Shown piece after piece: positions 16,974-24,494 of a DNA stretch of 55,125 nucleotides (position 1 is the first letter of the stretch; every line of letters starts with the position of its first letter). Origin of the DNA: Atopobiaceae bacterium (GTDB lineage Bacteria; Actinomycetota; Coriobacteriia; Coriobacteriales; Atopobiaceae). The DNA lies in NCBI GenBank assembly GCA_017459605.1, contig JAFUCQ010000123.1, forward strand, positions 1-55,125, written 5' to 3'. The notes under the pieces were generated by a model that saw only the letters and a program-made list of their open reading frames with translations, had not been told where the DNA came from and ran no database searches. The translations under genes and the position numbers were made by a program.

Positions 16974-18779
16974 TTACTCCGCCTCGAGGAAGGCGCCGGT
17001 TTGGCGGTCCCACAGACTCTCGTAGACACCACCAGCTTGGGCAAGGTTAGCGTGGGTGCCATCCTCGACAATCTCGCCATCTTCAAGCACCACAATGCGG
17101 TCGAGTGAGGCGACAGTGGACAGGCGGTGTGCAACCACAATAGAGGTGCGACCGCTCATGAGGTTTTCGAGTGCCCCCTGAACGGCTGCTTCGCTCTCGC
17201 TGTCAAGGGCGCTGGTAGCCTCATCGAGAACAAGAATCGGACAGTCTGCAAGAATGGCGCGGGCAATTGCAACACGTTGTCGCTGACCGCCGGAGAGTTT
17301 TACGCCTCGCTCACCCACCAGGGTGTCGAGCCCGTGAGGGAGCCTGTCGATAAACTCAAGGGCATTAGCAAGCCGAGCTGCCTCTCGAATTTCCTCTTCC
17401 GTGGCATTGGGCTTTCCATAGGCAATGTTTTCTCGGATACTGCGGTGGAACAAAAGCGCCTCTTGTGGCACGTAGGCAACTTGGCGGCGAAGCGACTGCT
17501 GTGTGCACTGGGTAATGTCTTGTCCGTCCACCAACACGCGCCCGCCCTGTACGTCTGACAAGCGAAGCAGGAGCTTGGTGAGTGTGGTCTTGCCCGAGCC
17601 AGAGCGTCCGACAAGACCCACGCGCTGTCCCGCAGGAACGTGGAGGTCGAGGTCTTTGAAAACGTAGTCATCTTCTGCTGCATCGAGGTAGCGAAACGCG
17701 AGATGCTCAAAGTCGATCGAGCCTTCACGTACCGTGAGCTCAGCCGCATTGGGAGCATCCTCAACAAGACGCGGCTCATCTAAGATACGGGTCATCTCGC
17801 TGGCATCACCTACGGCGCGGTTCATGCGCTGCATCATCGAGTTGATGTAGTTGAAGCGCATGGTGAGCTGGTAGGTGTACGAAAACATCATCACGAGTGT
17901 ACCTGCGCTAATGCCAAACCATGCGTTGCCTCCAACAACAAATATGGAGGTAACAAACATGATGATGGTGATAAGAGTGGAGGTCATGGCGCCGCGTCTC
18001 ATCATGGCACTCATGGAGCGGCGTTCTGCCTGCATGGCTTCGCAGTCGGCATCATCGAAAAGCCCTCGCTCATAGTCCTCTCGGCCGTAGGTTTTCACTG
18101 CCAAGATGTTGGTGACCGCGTCTGAAAGTACGCCCGAGAGCTTGTTTTGTGCAGCAGAGGTAGCAGCAGAGAGGGGAAGAATGCGCTGGTACATGGTGTA
18201 GGCAACCAGCACATAGACAATGAGTAGTACAAACAAGATGAGCACAAAGAGTGGAGCCACCGGAGCCAACAAAACGATAGTACACACAATGGATGCAAGC
18301 GTTGGAATGAGCGAGTAGACTACAACGTCAACCAGTCCTGTGTAGCCTCCCATAAAGCGCGAGGTTTGGCTCACGAGCGACCCACCAAAGCGTCCTGTGT
18401 GAAAGGTCATGGACTGGTTCGAGAGCGTATCAAAACACAGACGAGCCAGATGATAGTTGCCATTGAGCTCCAAGCTCATAACAGACCAGTCTTGGAGCTT
18501 AGAGGCGGCCTGCCCTAAGGCATTGACCAGCAACAGTGCAACAACGTAGGGACCAAAAGTGCTCCACACCTGATCTGCCGTTACTGGCTGCGCTTGTACA
18601 CGGTCGACAATGAGACCCATAATCCAGGTGTTTGCATAGGTGAGTAGGGCGGTATATCCCACCGAGGTGAGTACCGCCATAAAGGTGGCAAAGGGCCGTT
18701 TTTTGGTAACCCACCAAAACCAGTGCAGCGTTCTTCTCACCGTAGAGCGCTTAAGTGGCGCTGAGCTATGTTGTGACAC
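16974..18779 (-). CDS. ABC transporter, fused permease and ATPase (exporter type)
   Basis: A 601-residue half-transporter with an N-terminal six-helix membrane domain (about residues 25-320) and a C-terminal nucleotide-binding domain. The ATPase has Walker A GRSGSGKTT near 390, the signature LSGGQRQRVAIARA near 497, Walker B ILVLDEATSALD near 515 and the H-loop VAHRLST. It would work as a homodimer or with a partner, exporting a lipid, peptide or drug; no partner half-transporter is adjacent, which suggests a homodimer. The start MSQHSSAPLKR lies 86 bp from the divergent VOC-protein region. Substrate unknown. Confidence 0.9.
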   Translation of the reverse strand: MSQHSSAPLKRSTVRRTLHWFWWVTKKRPFATFMAVLTSVGYTALLTYANTWIMGLIVDRVQAQPVTADQVWSTFGPYVVALLLVNALGQAASKLQDWSVMSLELNGNYHLARLCFDTLSNQSMTFHTGRFGGSLVSQTSRFMGGYTGLVDVVVYSLIPTLASIVCTIVLLAPVAPLFVLILFVLLIVYVLVAYTMYQRILPLSAATSAAQNKLSGVLSDAVTNILAVKTYGREDYERGLFDDADCEAMQAERRSMSAMMRRGAMTSTLITIIMFVTSIFVVGGNAWFGISAGTLVMMFSYTYQLTMRFNYINSMMQRMNRAVGDASEMTRILDEPRLVEDAPNAAELTVREGSIDFEHLAFRYLDAAEDDYVFKDLDLHVPAGQRVGLVGRSGSGKTTLTKLLLRLSDVQGGRVLVDGQDITQCTQQSLRRQVAYVPQEALLFHRSIRENIAYGKPNATEEEIREAARLANALEFIDRLPHGLDTLVGERGVKLSGGQRQRVAIARAILADCPILVLDEATSALDSESEAAVQGALENLMSGRTSIVVAHRLSTVASLDRIVVLEDGEIVEDGTHANLAQAGGVYESLWDRQTGAFLEAE

Positions 18780-18898
18780 GAAACATCCTCTCGATTGTGG
18801 CTTGTCTTCTTTTTAATAGGGCATCTTATACCCATCTACGCCACTATAAACTGTGACATAATCGCATGTATGAAAAGCGAGACGCTGAGGAGGCCACT

Positions 18899-19303
18899 AT
18901 GAGAGCCAAAATGATTCATCGCAATATCCACGTTCTTGATTACGAGAAGTCCATTGCGTTTTACGAGAAGGCTCTCTGCCTCAAGGAGCGTCGTCGCAAA
19001 GGTCCCGAGGATGGATCGTGGCTCATCATTTTTATGGGAAATGATGAGGCTGATTTTGAGCTTGAACTCACGTGGAACAATGGCTGGACTGAGCCCTACA
19101 ATAACGGCAATGGCGATACTCACTTGGCGGTTCGTGTTGACGACTACGACGCTTTCCATGCGCTGCACGAAGAGATGGGTTGCATCGTGAAAGAGAATCC
19201 CAAGATGGGACTCTATTTCATCGTAGATCCTGATGGCTGCTGGACAGAAATCCTGCCCAACCTTGAGACGATTCCGCTTGAGGCAGAGCGTCCGGCAAAG
19301 TAG
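18899..19303 (+). CDS. VOC-family protein (lactoylglutathione lyase-like)
   Basis: A 134-residue vicinal-oxygen-chelate protein with the glyoxalase I pattern: MIHRNIHVLDYEKSIAFYEKAL at the start, DFELELTWN, THLAVRVDD and the closing FIVDPDGCWTEI. The likely metal ligands are the two His and two Glu of these motifs. It probably removes methylglyoxal adducts or acts on a related substrate; these organisms lack glutathione in general, so another thiol may be used (inference). The start at 18899 is chosen because GAGGAGG lies six bases upstream; an ATG eleven codons earlier has no such site. Confidence 0.85.
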   Translation: MRAKMIHRNIHVLDYEKSIAFYEKALCLKERRRKGPEDGSWLIIFMGNDEADFELELTWNNGWTEPYNNGNGDTHLAVRVDDYDAFHALHEEMGCIVKENPKMGLYFIVDPDGCWTEILPNLETIPLEAERPAK

Positions 19304-19445
19304 GACGTGGATGCGACGAGTGCCGAGCTCCGAGCAGCGAGGACGTTCAAAAAACTACTCTTGGCTTTGACGAAAAGACATCGCGAATGCACCGGTCATG
19401 TATTGATGGAATTAGTTTCGATACATGGCTGTGACGGCTTGTGAA

Positions 19446-19973
19446 TCATACGACAAAGCCAGCGGAGCGCAACTCGTCGAGCAGGGCGTATCTTCTTGGG
19501 TATTCGTCCCGAATCGATGAGGCGGCGTTCTGCGCGGGTTCCAGCCCGCCTGGCAGGCTGGCAGCATGGGCGAGGTTGGCCGCAACGCCCCGGTAGGCTC
19601 TCCTGTTATTGGCGTAGTTCATGTGCAACATCGCGTCTTTGAACGCGCTCAGGCGTTCGTTGGCGAGCTCAATCATGCTGGGAGCGAACTTGGCATCCTG
19701 CGAGAAGCGCTCTGCGAGAAACTCATCGATGATATCCTGCTCAAACCAGTATATGTTGCCCCGGTCTTTGCCTGGATTTTCTTCCGCAAAGTCGTTGAGT
19801 ACTTCGAGCAGCCGTCGGCGCTGCGTGCTGTCCCCAAGCTCAAAAGCTAGATTCAGATGCGTGATTACGTCGTTGAGTGCGTCGGAAAAGAACCCATCGG
19901 AATCGTCGATGCAGATTCGCTGTAGTTGTACGAGGCTGCTCCGATTAACACCAGATAGCTTCCAATTCCCCAA
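19446..19973 (-). CDS. Unknown protein at the left edge of the foreign region
   Basis: A 175-residue protein that I do not recognise. It is mostly predicted helix, with YWFEQDIIDEFLAERF, MIELANERLSAFKDAM and a C-terminal YALLDELRSAGFVV, reminiscent of helical-repeat proteins but without a family signature. Its first possible start is a TTG lacking a ribosome binding site, so it may be a C-terminal fragment of a longer gene. Codon use is GC-richer than the VOC gene to its left and like the island genes to its right, which places the left border of foreign DNA near 19.35-19.45 kb. Confidence 0.5.
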   Translation of the reverse strand: MGNWKLSGVNRSSLVQLQRICIDDSDGFFSDALNDVITHLNLAFELGDSTQRRRLLEVLNDFAEENPGKDRGNIYWFEQDIIDEFLAERFSQDAKFAPSMIELANERLSAFKDAMLHMNYANNRRAYRGVAANLAHAASLPGGLEPAQNAASSIRDEYPRRYALLDELRSAGFVV

Positions 19974-20058
19974 TAGCCGTAAAACCGGCTAACCACGACA
20001 GGGAAGCACTACGATCCACCCGGCGTACAACTGTGATTCGAAGGAGGTTCCACGACAA

Positions 20059-20292
20059 ATGGCAGAAGGAAGAGTCGTCTACATAACCGAGGTGCCGCAG
20101 TCCAACGAGGTAAAGCTGTTCGAAAACGAACCCGACATACTGACGAAGCAGCAGGTGGCGGATTTGCTCGGAGTCACCCTGAAAACGGTTCACTGCGAGA
20201 TTCAGCGCGGTCGCCTTGGGTGCTTCCACGTGGGCACGCGCGTCAGAATCACCAAGACAGCCCTTCTCAAATACGTCGAGGAGCAGGGATAG
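20059..20292 (+). CDS. Excisionase-family helix-turn-helix protein
   Basis: A 77-residue DNA-binding protein. After a short N-terminal arm it has the MerR/excisionase-type pattern ILTKQQVADLLGVTLKTV followed by IQRGRLGCFHVGTRVRI, the wing of the HTH_17 fold. Such proteins direct integrase toward excision or act as small regulators. GAAGGAGG sits upstream of the ATG. No integrase is next to it; the only integrase in the window is 19.8 kb away and has its own truncated excisionase nearby. It therefore probably belonged to a different, now decayed element. Confidence 0.75.
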   Translation: MAEGRVVYITEVPQSNEVKLFENEPDILTKQQVADLLGVTLKTVHCEIQRGRLGCFHVGTRVRITKTALLKYVEEQG

Positions 20293-20352
20293 GGAAAATC
20301 GGTTTCCGACGAAGGAGCTTAGACAGACGGGGTCGACTCAGAATCGGTCCCG

Positions 20353-21027
20353 TTATTCCATAAGCTTGCGCCGTGCCTGCTTCAGCCAGTTCTTCTTGAA
20401 AGTGCCCACACTGCCGAAGAACTTGTCGTAGGTGCCGCCGTCCTCCTTGGCGGCGTACTTCACAGCCGCCAGCTCGATAGTGCAAAGATAGTCCGCAACC
20501 TGGGCGAGCCGGTACTCGGTCATGGTCGTGCGCTTCTTCACGATGGCCTGCTTCGCGAGTGCCGCGCTCACCGCTTTGTCCAGCGCCTTCTTCACGATTG
20601 CCTGACCGTTGTCGTAGTAGAGCTTGACCTGCTCGAACGTCTGGAAGTAGGCGAGGTCGTCGGTCAGCATCTCGGTCATGTCCCGCTTCATCCGCTCGGC
20701 CAGCTTCTCGGGGCTGTCGAACTCCTTGCGCTTGTAGACGAAGGTCCTGTATCGGATGGGAAGGCGCTGCACCAGCACGTTGAAGGCCACCAGCAGCTTC
20801 TTGCGCTGCTCGGGCTCCAGGTTCTCGTAGGCCTTGTGGCCGTTCAGGAGGGGTTCGGAATGGAAGGGTATGTTCGGCAGGTCGGCGTCTGATAGGGCAC
20901 GCTCGTAGTGGGATATCTTCTCGCCGATCGAGTCGTCTTGGTCGTGCGTAACCAAGGTCAGTAAGAAGTACTTGCTGTGATCTGTCTTGTCGCCGCTCTC
21001 GTCTACGAAAATGGAGAGTTCACACAC
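20353..21027 (-). CDS. DUF3800 protein preceded by a structured leader
   Basis: A 224-residue DUF3800 protein, recognised by the N-terminal acidic motif ELSIFVDESGDKTDHSKYF and the later TEYRLAQVADYLCTIELA block. The family has an RNase H-like acidic centre by prediction, and its biological role is not established. The start is taken as GTG at 21027, which puts the motif at residues 6-12 as usual; the frame is open 39 codons further, but that stretch is the leader with its two hairpins. DUF3800 genes in many bacteria are known to be preceded by various conserved RNA motifs, and this one fits that pattern. It converges with the excisionase-like gene. Confidence 0.8.
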   Translation of the reverse strand: MCELSIFVDESGDKTDHSKYFLLTLVTHDQDDSIGEKISHYERALSDADLPNIPFHSEPLLNGHKAYENLEPEQRKKLLVAFNVLVQRLPIRYRTFVYKRKEFDSPEKLAERMKRDMTEMLTDDLAYFQTFEQVKLYYDNGQAIVKKALDKAVSAALAKQAIVKKRTTMTEYRLAQVADYLCTIELAAVKYAAKEDGGTYDKFFGSVGTFKKNWLKQARRKLME

Positions 21028-21029
21028 CG

Positions 21030-21104
21030 CTGGGGACCCCCTAATACAAAAGTTGCCGGGGGATAAGCCCCCGGCGCTTGGAGGTAGCCCTTCGGAGCCA
21101 CCAA
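21030..21104 (-). ncRNA. Candidate DUF3800-associated leader RNA with two hairpins
   Basis: On the minus strand the leader begins with GGTGGCTCCGAAGGGCTACC (21102 to 21083), an 8-bp stem with a CGAA loop. It contains two G-U pairs, which are A-C mismatches when read on the plus strand, so only this strand folds fully. A second hairpin follows, GCCGGGGG/CCCCCGGC with a CTTAT loop (21075-21055), and then AACTTTT, like a terminator or stall site. GGGGG just before the GTG start could pair with CCCCC of that hairpin as an alternative fold. Structured RNA upstream of DUF3800 genes is a published theme; assignment to a particular motif needs a covariance search. Confidence 0.6.
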
Positions 21105-21108
21105 TGAG

Positions 21109-21137
21109 TTTATACCATGCCTGTGCTTGCTTGGGAA
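21109..21137 (-). promoter_or_regulatory. Predicted promoter of the DUF3800 leader
   Basis: On the minus strand TTCCCA (21137-21132) and TATAAA (21114-21109) are 17 bp apart, the optimal spacing for a sigma-70-type promoter. Initiation about seven bases further would fall almost exactly at the first leader hairpin. Confidence 0.5.
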
Positions 21138-21154
21138 GCCGCAAATCGATGGTG

Positions 21155-21961
21155 TCACGCAGACGTCAGATAACCGGGCGTCCCGGCCTCATCTATGCGG
21201 AAGTACGTGCACGAGGTGTTGGAGTTCGACCATACGGTGCTGTTTCCGCCAACAAGGTTTGCGGAGCACGAGTAGAACAGGTAGTTGAAGTTCAGGTACG
21301 AGAACGTTGCCATGTAGCTCGCGAAGGTCGCGCTCGTGAGGTGCAGGCGGTGGGTCGGCCCGGTGACGACGTCCCAGGGAGTGAACCCGAGCCCCACGCA
21401 CGTGCCAATCGCGCAGATCCTCCCCGATGCAACGAGCTCACGCGAAGAATCCGGCGTGGGATTCGCCGTGAGCACGCCCTCGTCATCGCCCTCGTCATCG
21501 CCGGTGTCGCCCTTGTCACCTTTGACACCTTATGCCACATCGGCGGTTGTGGTGCCGTTCTTGTCGGTGATTGTGATTGTCGCTCCATCGGTGGTCTGCG
21601 TCACGGGCGCCGTCGGGGTGAAACCGTACGTGCCGTCGGCACCGTCGAAATCTCCGCGCTCGGCCGCAGTCGTCAGGTTCTCATGTGCCGTGTTGGCCAG
21701 CGCAGCCGTGGCATTCGCGGCATCGGTCGTGATCTCGGTCGCGTGCTCGTATGCGTTGATGGCGTCCACGAACAGCGTGAAGCCGTCCTCGTGCTCCTCT
21801 CCACCGATTACCACGGGCTCCACGCGGATGGTGAACACCCGAGAGCTGATATACGTGTCGTCGCCCCGAGAAACCATGACCTGGGCCTGCACGGCACCCT
21901 CGGCTTCCTGCATGGCGGCCGGGTAGTAGACCTCGAACGTCCCGGCAGCAGCGTCGGACTG
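21155..21961 (-). pseudogene. Broken phage baseplate/tail protein (BppU-like with collagen-like segment)
   Basis: The minus strand encodes GTFEVYYPAAMQEAEGAVQAQVMVSRGDDTYI-type sequence characteristic of phage baseplate upper protein N-terminal domains, then AINAYEHATEITTDAANA, then TTADVA and a TAA (21530-21532). Reading on in the same frame gives VKGDKGDTGDDEGDDEG, a collagen-like segment, and a C-terminal domain ending GTPGYLTSA at 21155. The stop is thus an in-frame nonsense break in one former gene. The 5' end is missing as well: recognisable phage sequence stops where the tRNA-derived att copy begins (21966). Confidence 0.7.
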
Positions 21962-21965
21962 ACCT

Positions 21966-22019
21966 GGAGTTTCATGGCGGGATGTACGCGACTTGAACTC
22001 TCGACCTCCGACGTGACAG
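21966..22019 (-). other. Left attachment site: 3' half of a tRNA-Asp gene (attL candidate)
   Basis: These 54 bp match 41261-41314 in 51 positions and in the same orientation. Read on the minus strand, they run from the anticodon loop CTGTCAC (anticodon GTC) through the variable region and T arm to the acceptor strand ACATCCC, discriminator G and CCA. Two of the three differences break pairs in the T stem, so this copy could not form a working tRNA. No 5' half is present. Confidence 0.75.
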
Positions 22020-22072
22020 TTGGGCAGGGCGGCGATAACAGGGAGTGACTGACGATGTGTAACGCTGGCTTG

Positions 22073-22217
22073 AACTGGGGAAATCGAAAACTGGCGATAA
22101 CTGGAGAAAACTGGAAATCTCGCGCGTTGGCTTAGCATTGGCTGAGGATTGGCTGAATTGAAAAGGTGGTCACGAATTCCGAATCCGATTGGCTTAGCCG
22201 AAAAGGTAGTCACAAAT
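22073..22217. repeat. Left-end recognition repeats of the element (candidate integrase/excisionase arm sites)
   Basis: Three sets of short direct repeats lie within 200 bp of the left att copy. AACTGG occurs at 22073, 22089, 22099 and 22109. TTGGCTTAGC occurs at 22127-22136 and 22189-22198, with shortened TTGGCTGA copies at 22138-22145 and 22149-22156. GAAAAGGTRGTCACRAAT occurs at 22160-22177 and 22200-22217. The TTGGCTTAGC word also occurs twice inside the right end, as expected for integrase arm-binding sites flanking an attP core. The stretch 22020-22312 contains no gene. Confidence 0.6.
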
Positions 22218-22312
22218 GAAAGCCTTTTCGTCAATGCGCAGTATGTTCCGTTTTCAAGATCGAAAGCGAGCGTCCACGGAATCTCCCATCAAGAACGTAT
22301 GACCTCCTCCAT

Positions 22313-23902
22313 TCACCAGCCCATTCCGGTATGCCGGCCGAAGAAGCCATCGAGGTCTTTGAGGGATGTGAACGGCTGCCATCCGTTTCGTCGCGCCCAA
22401 TTGAGCAAATGGAAACGCTCCTTCTCGTCGTCGCTAAACGCGTAGTGACTCTTGCGCGCTACAGCTGCCGCCTCCTCGTCGTTTTCAATCATGTCGACGA
22501 TTTCGCGGTATTCCGACATCCCGGAGTCTTCAGGCGGCGTGTGTCCGACTGCCCCAACGATACGCGGCAGGTCGTAGGCGTCTTCCATGGAATACTCGAG
22601 CGGGAAGAGGGAAAGCTCTTTGTCGGAGCCGTAGTCGTAGTGGTAGTAAAGACCTTGCGACTTGCTGATCGGTGCTTCTGGACTCTTGCCATCCTTCAGC
22701 GTAGCCATGACTTTCGGATACTCGGCAGAACCGAGAAGGAACAACCCAAGCGGTTGGTTCTCGGGTAGTTGTGCAGAGGGGAAATCGTTGTCGAGCACAC
22801 CCTCGCGCTCCGCCGTCTCGGCGAAATCGTGGTAAAGCCAGCGGAGGCTCATATTCGACGCCTGCATGAAGCGTTTCTCGCCATCGGGTTCCGAGAACGG
22901 ATTCTCCCAATCGTCCATGAGCGACTCTATGGCGAACAGGTCGCGAAACGCCCCGTCGAGCAGCTCGCGGGCGTCGGAATCGAGGAACTGGAACTCGTGC
23001 AGGTGGTAGTCTGCCCAGTAGAAGGCTTTCTGGATGACCTGATGCACCCACGAGAGTGGGGCGTCGAGCGGCAGGAGCAGGTCGCGGTAACACGCTGGTT
23101 CGAAAGCGGGGGGCTCGCGGTGTGCTCCGGGCGCGAAGCCGTCGAGCAGCTTGACGCGAAGCCGCACGGCGGGATGCTTCACATGCCCGAAGCGCTCGCG
23201 CAACGAAGCGCGCCAGAATTGGCCGGGGAACTGGTAGTCCTTCTTGCCCGTTGCGCGGATGGTCACGGGCATGCCATTGATGCGGTAGCACGCACTGCGG
23301 TCGATGTCGGGGCGCTCTGATAGCGGGATTGGGCTTTTCGCTGACATTCCCGCATGCATCTCCACGACGTGTGAGAGCCCGATTGCCGCGCTGCGATCGT
23401 TGTTGGGGATGACGATGGTCGGCGACGGCCAGCCGGCGCGCGCGACGTCGAGCCAGTCTATGATGCGCTCATCCTGGAGGAAGCCGAACAGCTCGAGCGC
23501 GAGCTCTTCTGCGTCGTCAAGCAGCTGGTCGCACGCCATGGGCGTTGCGTAGCAGTCCTGCGAGACGACTTCGATTCCATGGCGCGCGAACTTGCCAATC
23601 GCGCATAGGTCGGCGTCGTCGAGCGCGTTCAAGATTGCCGTGAGGCGGAAGTGCCTGCTGAACACATAACCGCACGTGAAGTACCCTGCCAGCTCTCCGT
23701 CGGCGTCTCCGACTGGGTAGTCGTCCACGTCGAGGTTCCAGACCAGCTGCTCGTAGCCCGCCCGTTCGTTTAGCCACGCGCGGATCCGGGCGACCTGACA
23801 CTTGTCCTTCACCACTCTGGGAACGGGGTCTTTCTTTGCGATGCGGGAGCGCTTGGCTTTCTCTATACGTTCGAGCGCTCGAGCGGAACAAGCGAGGATC
23901 AT
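22313..23902 (-). CDS. Protein with plasmid pRiA4b ORF-3-like domain
   Basis: A 529-residue protein. The middle-to-C-terminal part has the pRiA4b ORF-3 signature, RLRVKLLDGFAPG followed by LSWVHQVIQKAFYWADYHLHEFQF, and the later YYHYDYGSDKEL-type segment typical of that domain. The first 200 residues (LDVDDYPVGDADGELAGYF) are a separate domain I do not recognise. The pRiA4b ORF-3 domain is widespread on plasmids and islands, often next to SEC-C and transposase genes, with no firm function. GGAGT precedes the ATG. It is divergent from the UPF0158 gene 136 bp away. Confidence 0.75.
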   Translation of the reverse strand: MILACSARALERIEKAKRSRIAKKDPVPRVVKDKCQVARIRAWLNERAGYEQLVWNLDVDDYPVGDADGELAGYFTCGYVFSRHFRLTAILNALDDADLCAIGKFARHGIEVVSQDCYATPMACDQLLDDAEELALELFGFLQDERIIDWLDVARAGWPSPTIVIPNNDRSAAIGLSHVVEMHAGMSAKSPIPLSERPDIDRSACYRINGMPVTIRATGKKDYQFPGQFWRASLRERFGHVKHPAVRLRVKLLDGFAPGAHREPPAFEPACYRDLLLPLDAPLSWVHQVIQKAFYWADYHLHEFQFLDSDARELLDGAFRDLFAIESLMDDWENPFSEPDGEKRFMQASNMSLRWLYHDFAETAEREGVLDNDFPSAQLPENQPLGLFLLGSAEYPKVMATLKDGKSPEAPISKSQGLYYHYDYGSDKELSLFPLEYSMEDAYDLPRIVGAVGHTPPEDSGMSEYREIVDMIENDEEAAAVARKSHYAFSDDEKERFHLLNWARRNGWQPFTSLKDLDGFFGRHTGMGW

Positions 23903-24038
23903 GTTTTACTCCATTTCCGCAACTCGTAGCTTCTGTTGCATTATAGTTGGTAACGCTTAGCGTGGATCTGAGAAGCGAACGACATGGATGATGCTCGGAA
24001 CCTGTCCATGCCGTCATATTTGCAGGTTGGAGGAAGCT

Positions 24039-24458
24039 ATGGGCCCGACGGATTCGGAGAAGGCCGCGTTCACCGCGAAGGAGATTGCCGATCTGCTGCA
24101 GATGACCGACCAATATGCGCAGTGGTACGTGAACCTGCGCACGGGTGAGATCGCATACACGAGCGACATGTCGATGACCTTCGGGGAACGGGAAGAAGTT
24201 GTCAGCCGCATCGAAGGCGAGGACGGCTGGGCGGCGTTACCTGATTCGTTCGACATCCACGAGTGGGACATCATGCGTCGTTTCTCCGTCGAACAGGAAG
24301 AACCGGCGTACTCGCAGCTCATGGACGCCATTCACGGAAAGGGCGCATTCCGGATGTTTCGCTCGACCGCCGAGCGGCTCGGACTGCTTCAGAGCTGGTA
24401 CGATTATCGTGACGCCTATCTGGAAAATATGGCGCGCGAGTGGCTCGAGGGCCAATGA
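24039..24458 (+). CDS. UPF0158-family protein
   Basis: A 139-residue acidic protein starting MGPTDSEKAAF. The segment WYVNLRTGEIAYTSD followed by PDSFDIHEWDIMRRF and a C-terminal WYDYRDAYLENMAREWLEG fits the UPF0158 family, whose role is unknown. The start is chosen for the GGAGG seven bases upstream; 17 more codons are open upstream. It is followed after 36 bp by the SEC-C gene on the same strand, so they are probably cotranscribed. Confidence 0.7.
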   Translation: MGPTDSEKAAFTAKEIADLLQMTDQYAQWYVNLRTGEIAYTSDMSMTFGEREEVVSRIEGEDGWAALPDSFDIHEWDIMRRFSVEQEEPAYSQLMDAIHGKGAFRMFRSTAERLGLLQSWYDYRDAYLENMAREWLEGQ

Positions 24459-24494
24459 GCGCCAGTAGCGATGCTGACAATAGGAGTCCAGGAT

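Noticed and set aside
21028-21144. Extended N-terminus of the DUF3800 protein
   Set aside because: It would translate the two leader hairpins and the promoter; DUF3800 proteins normally start a few residues before the VDESGD motif.
22020-22234. N-terminal 70 codons of the phage-tail frame
   Set aside because: That stretch runs through the att copy and arm-site repeats and has no similarity to phage proteins, so it is read-through, not the original gene start.
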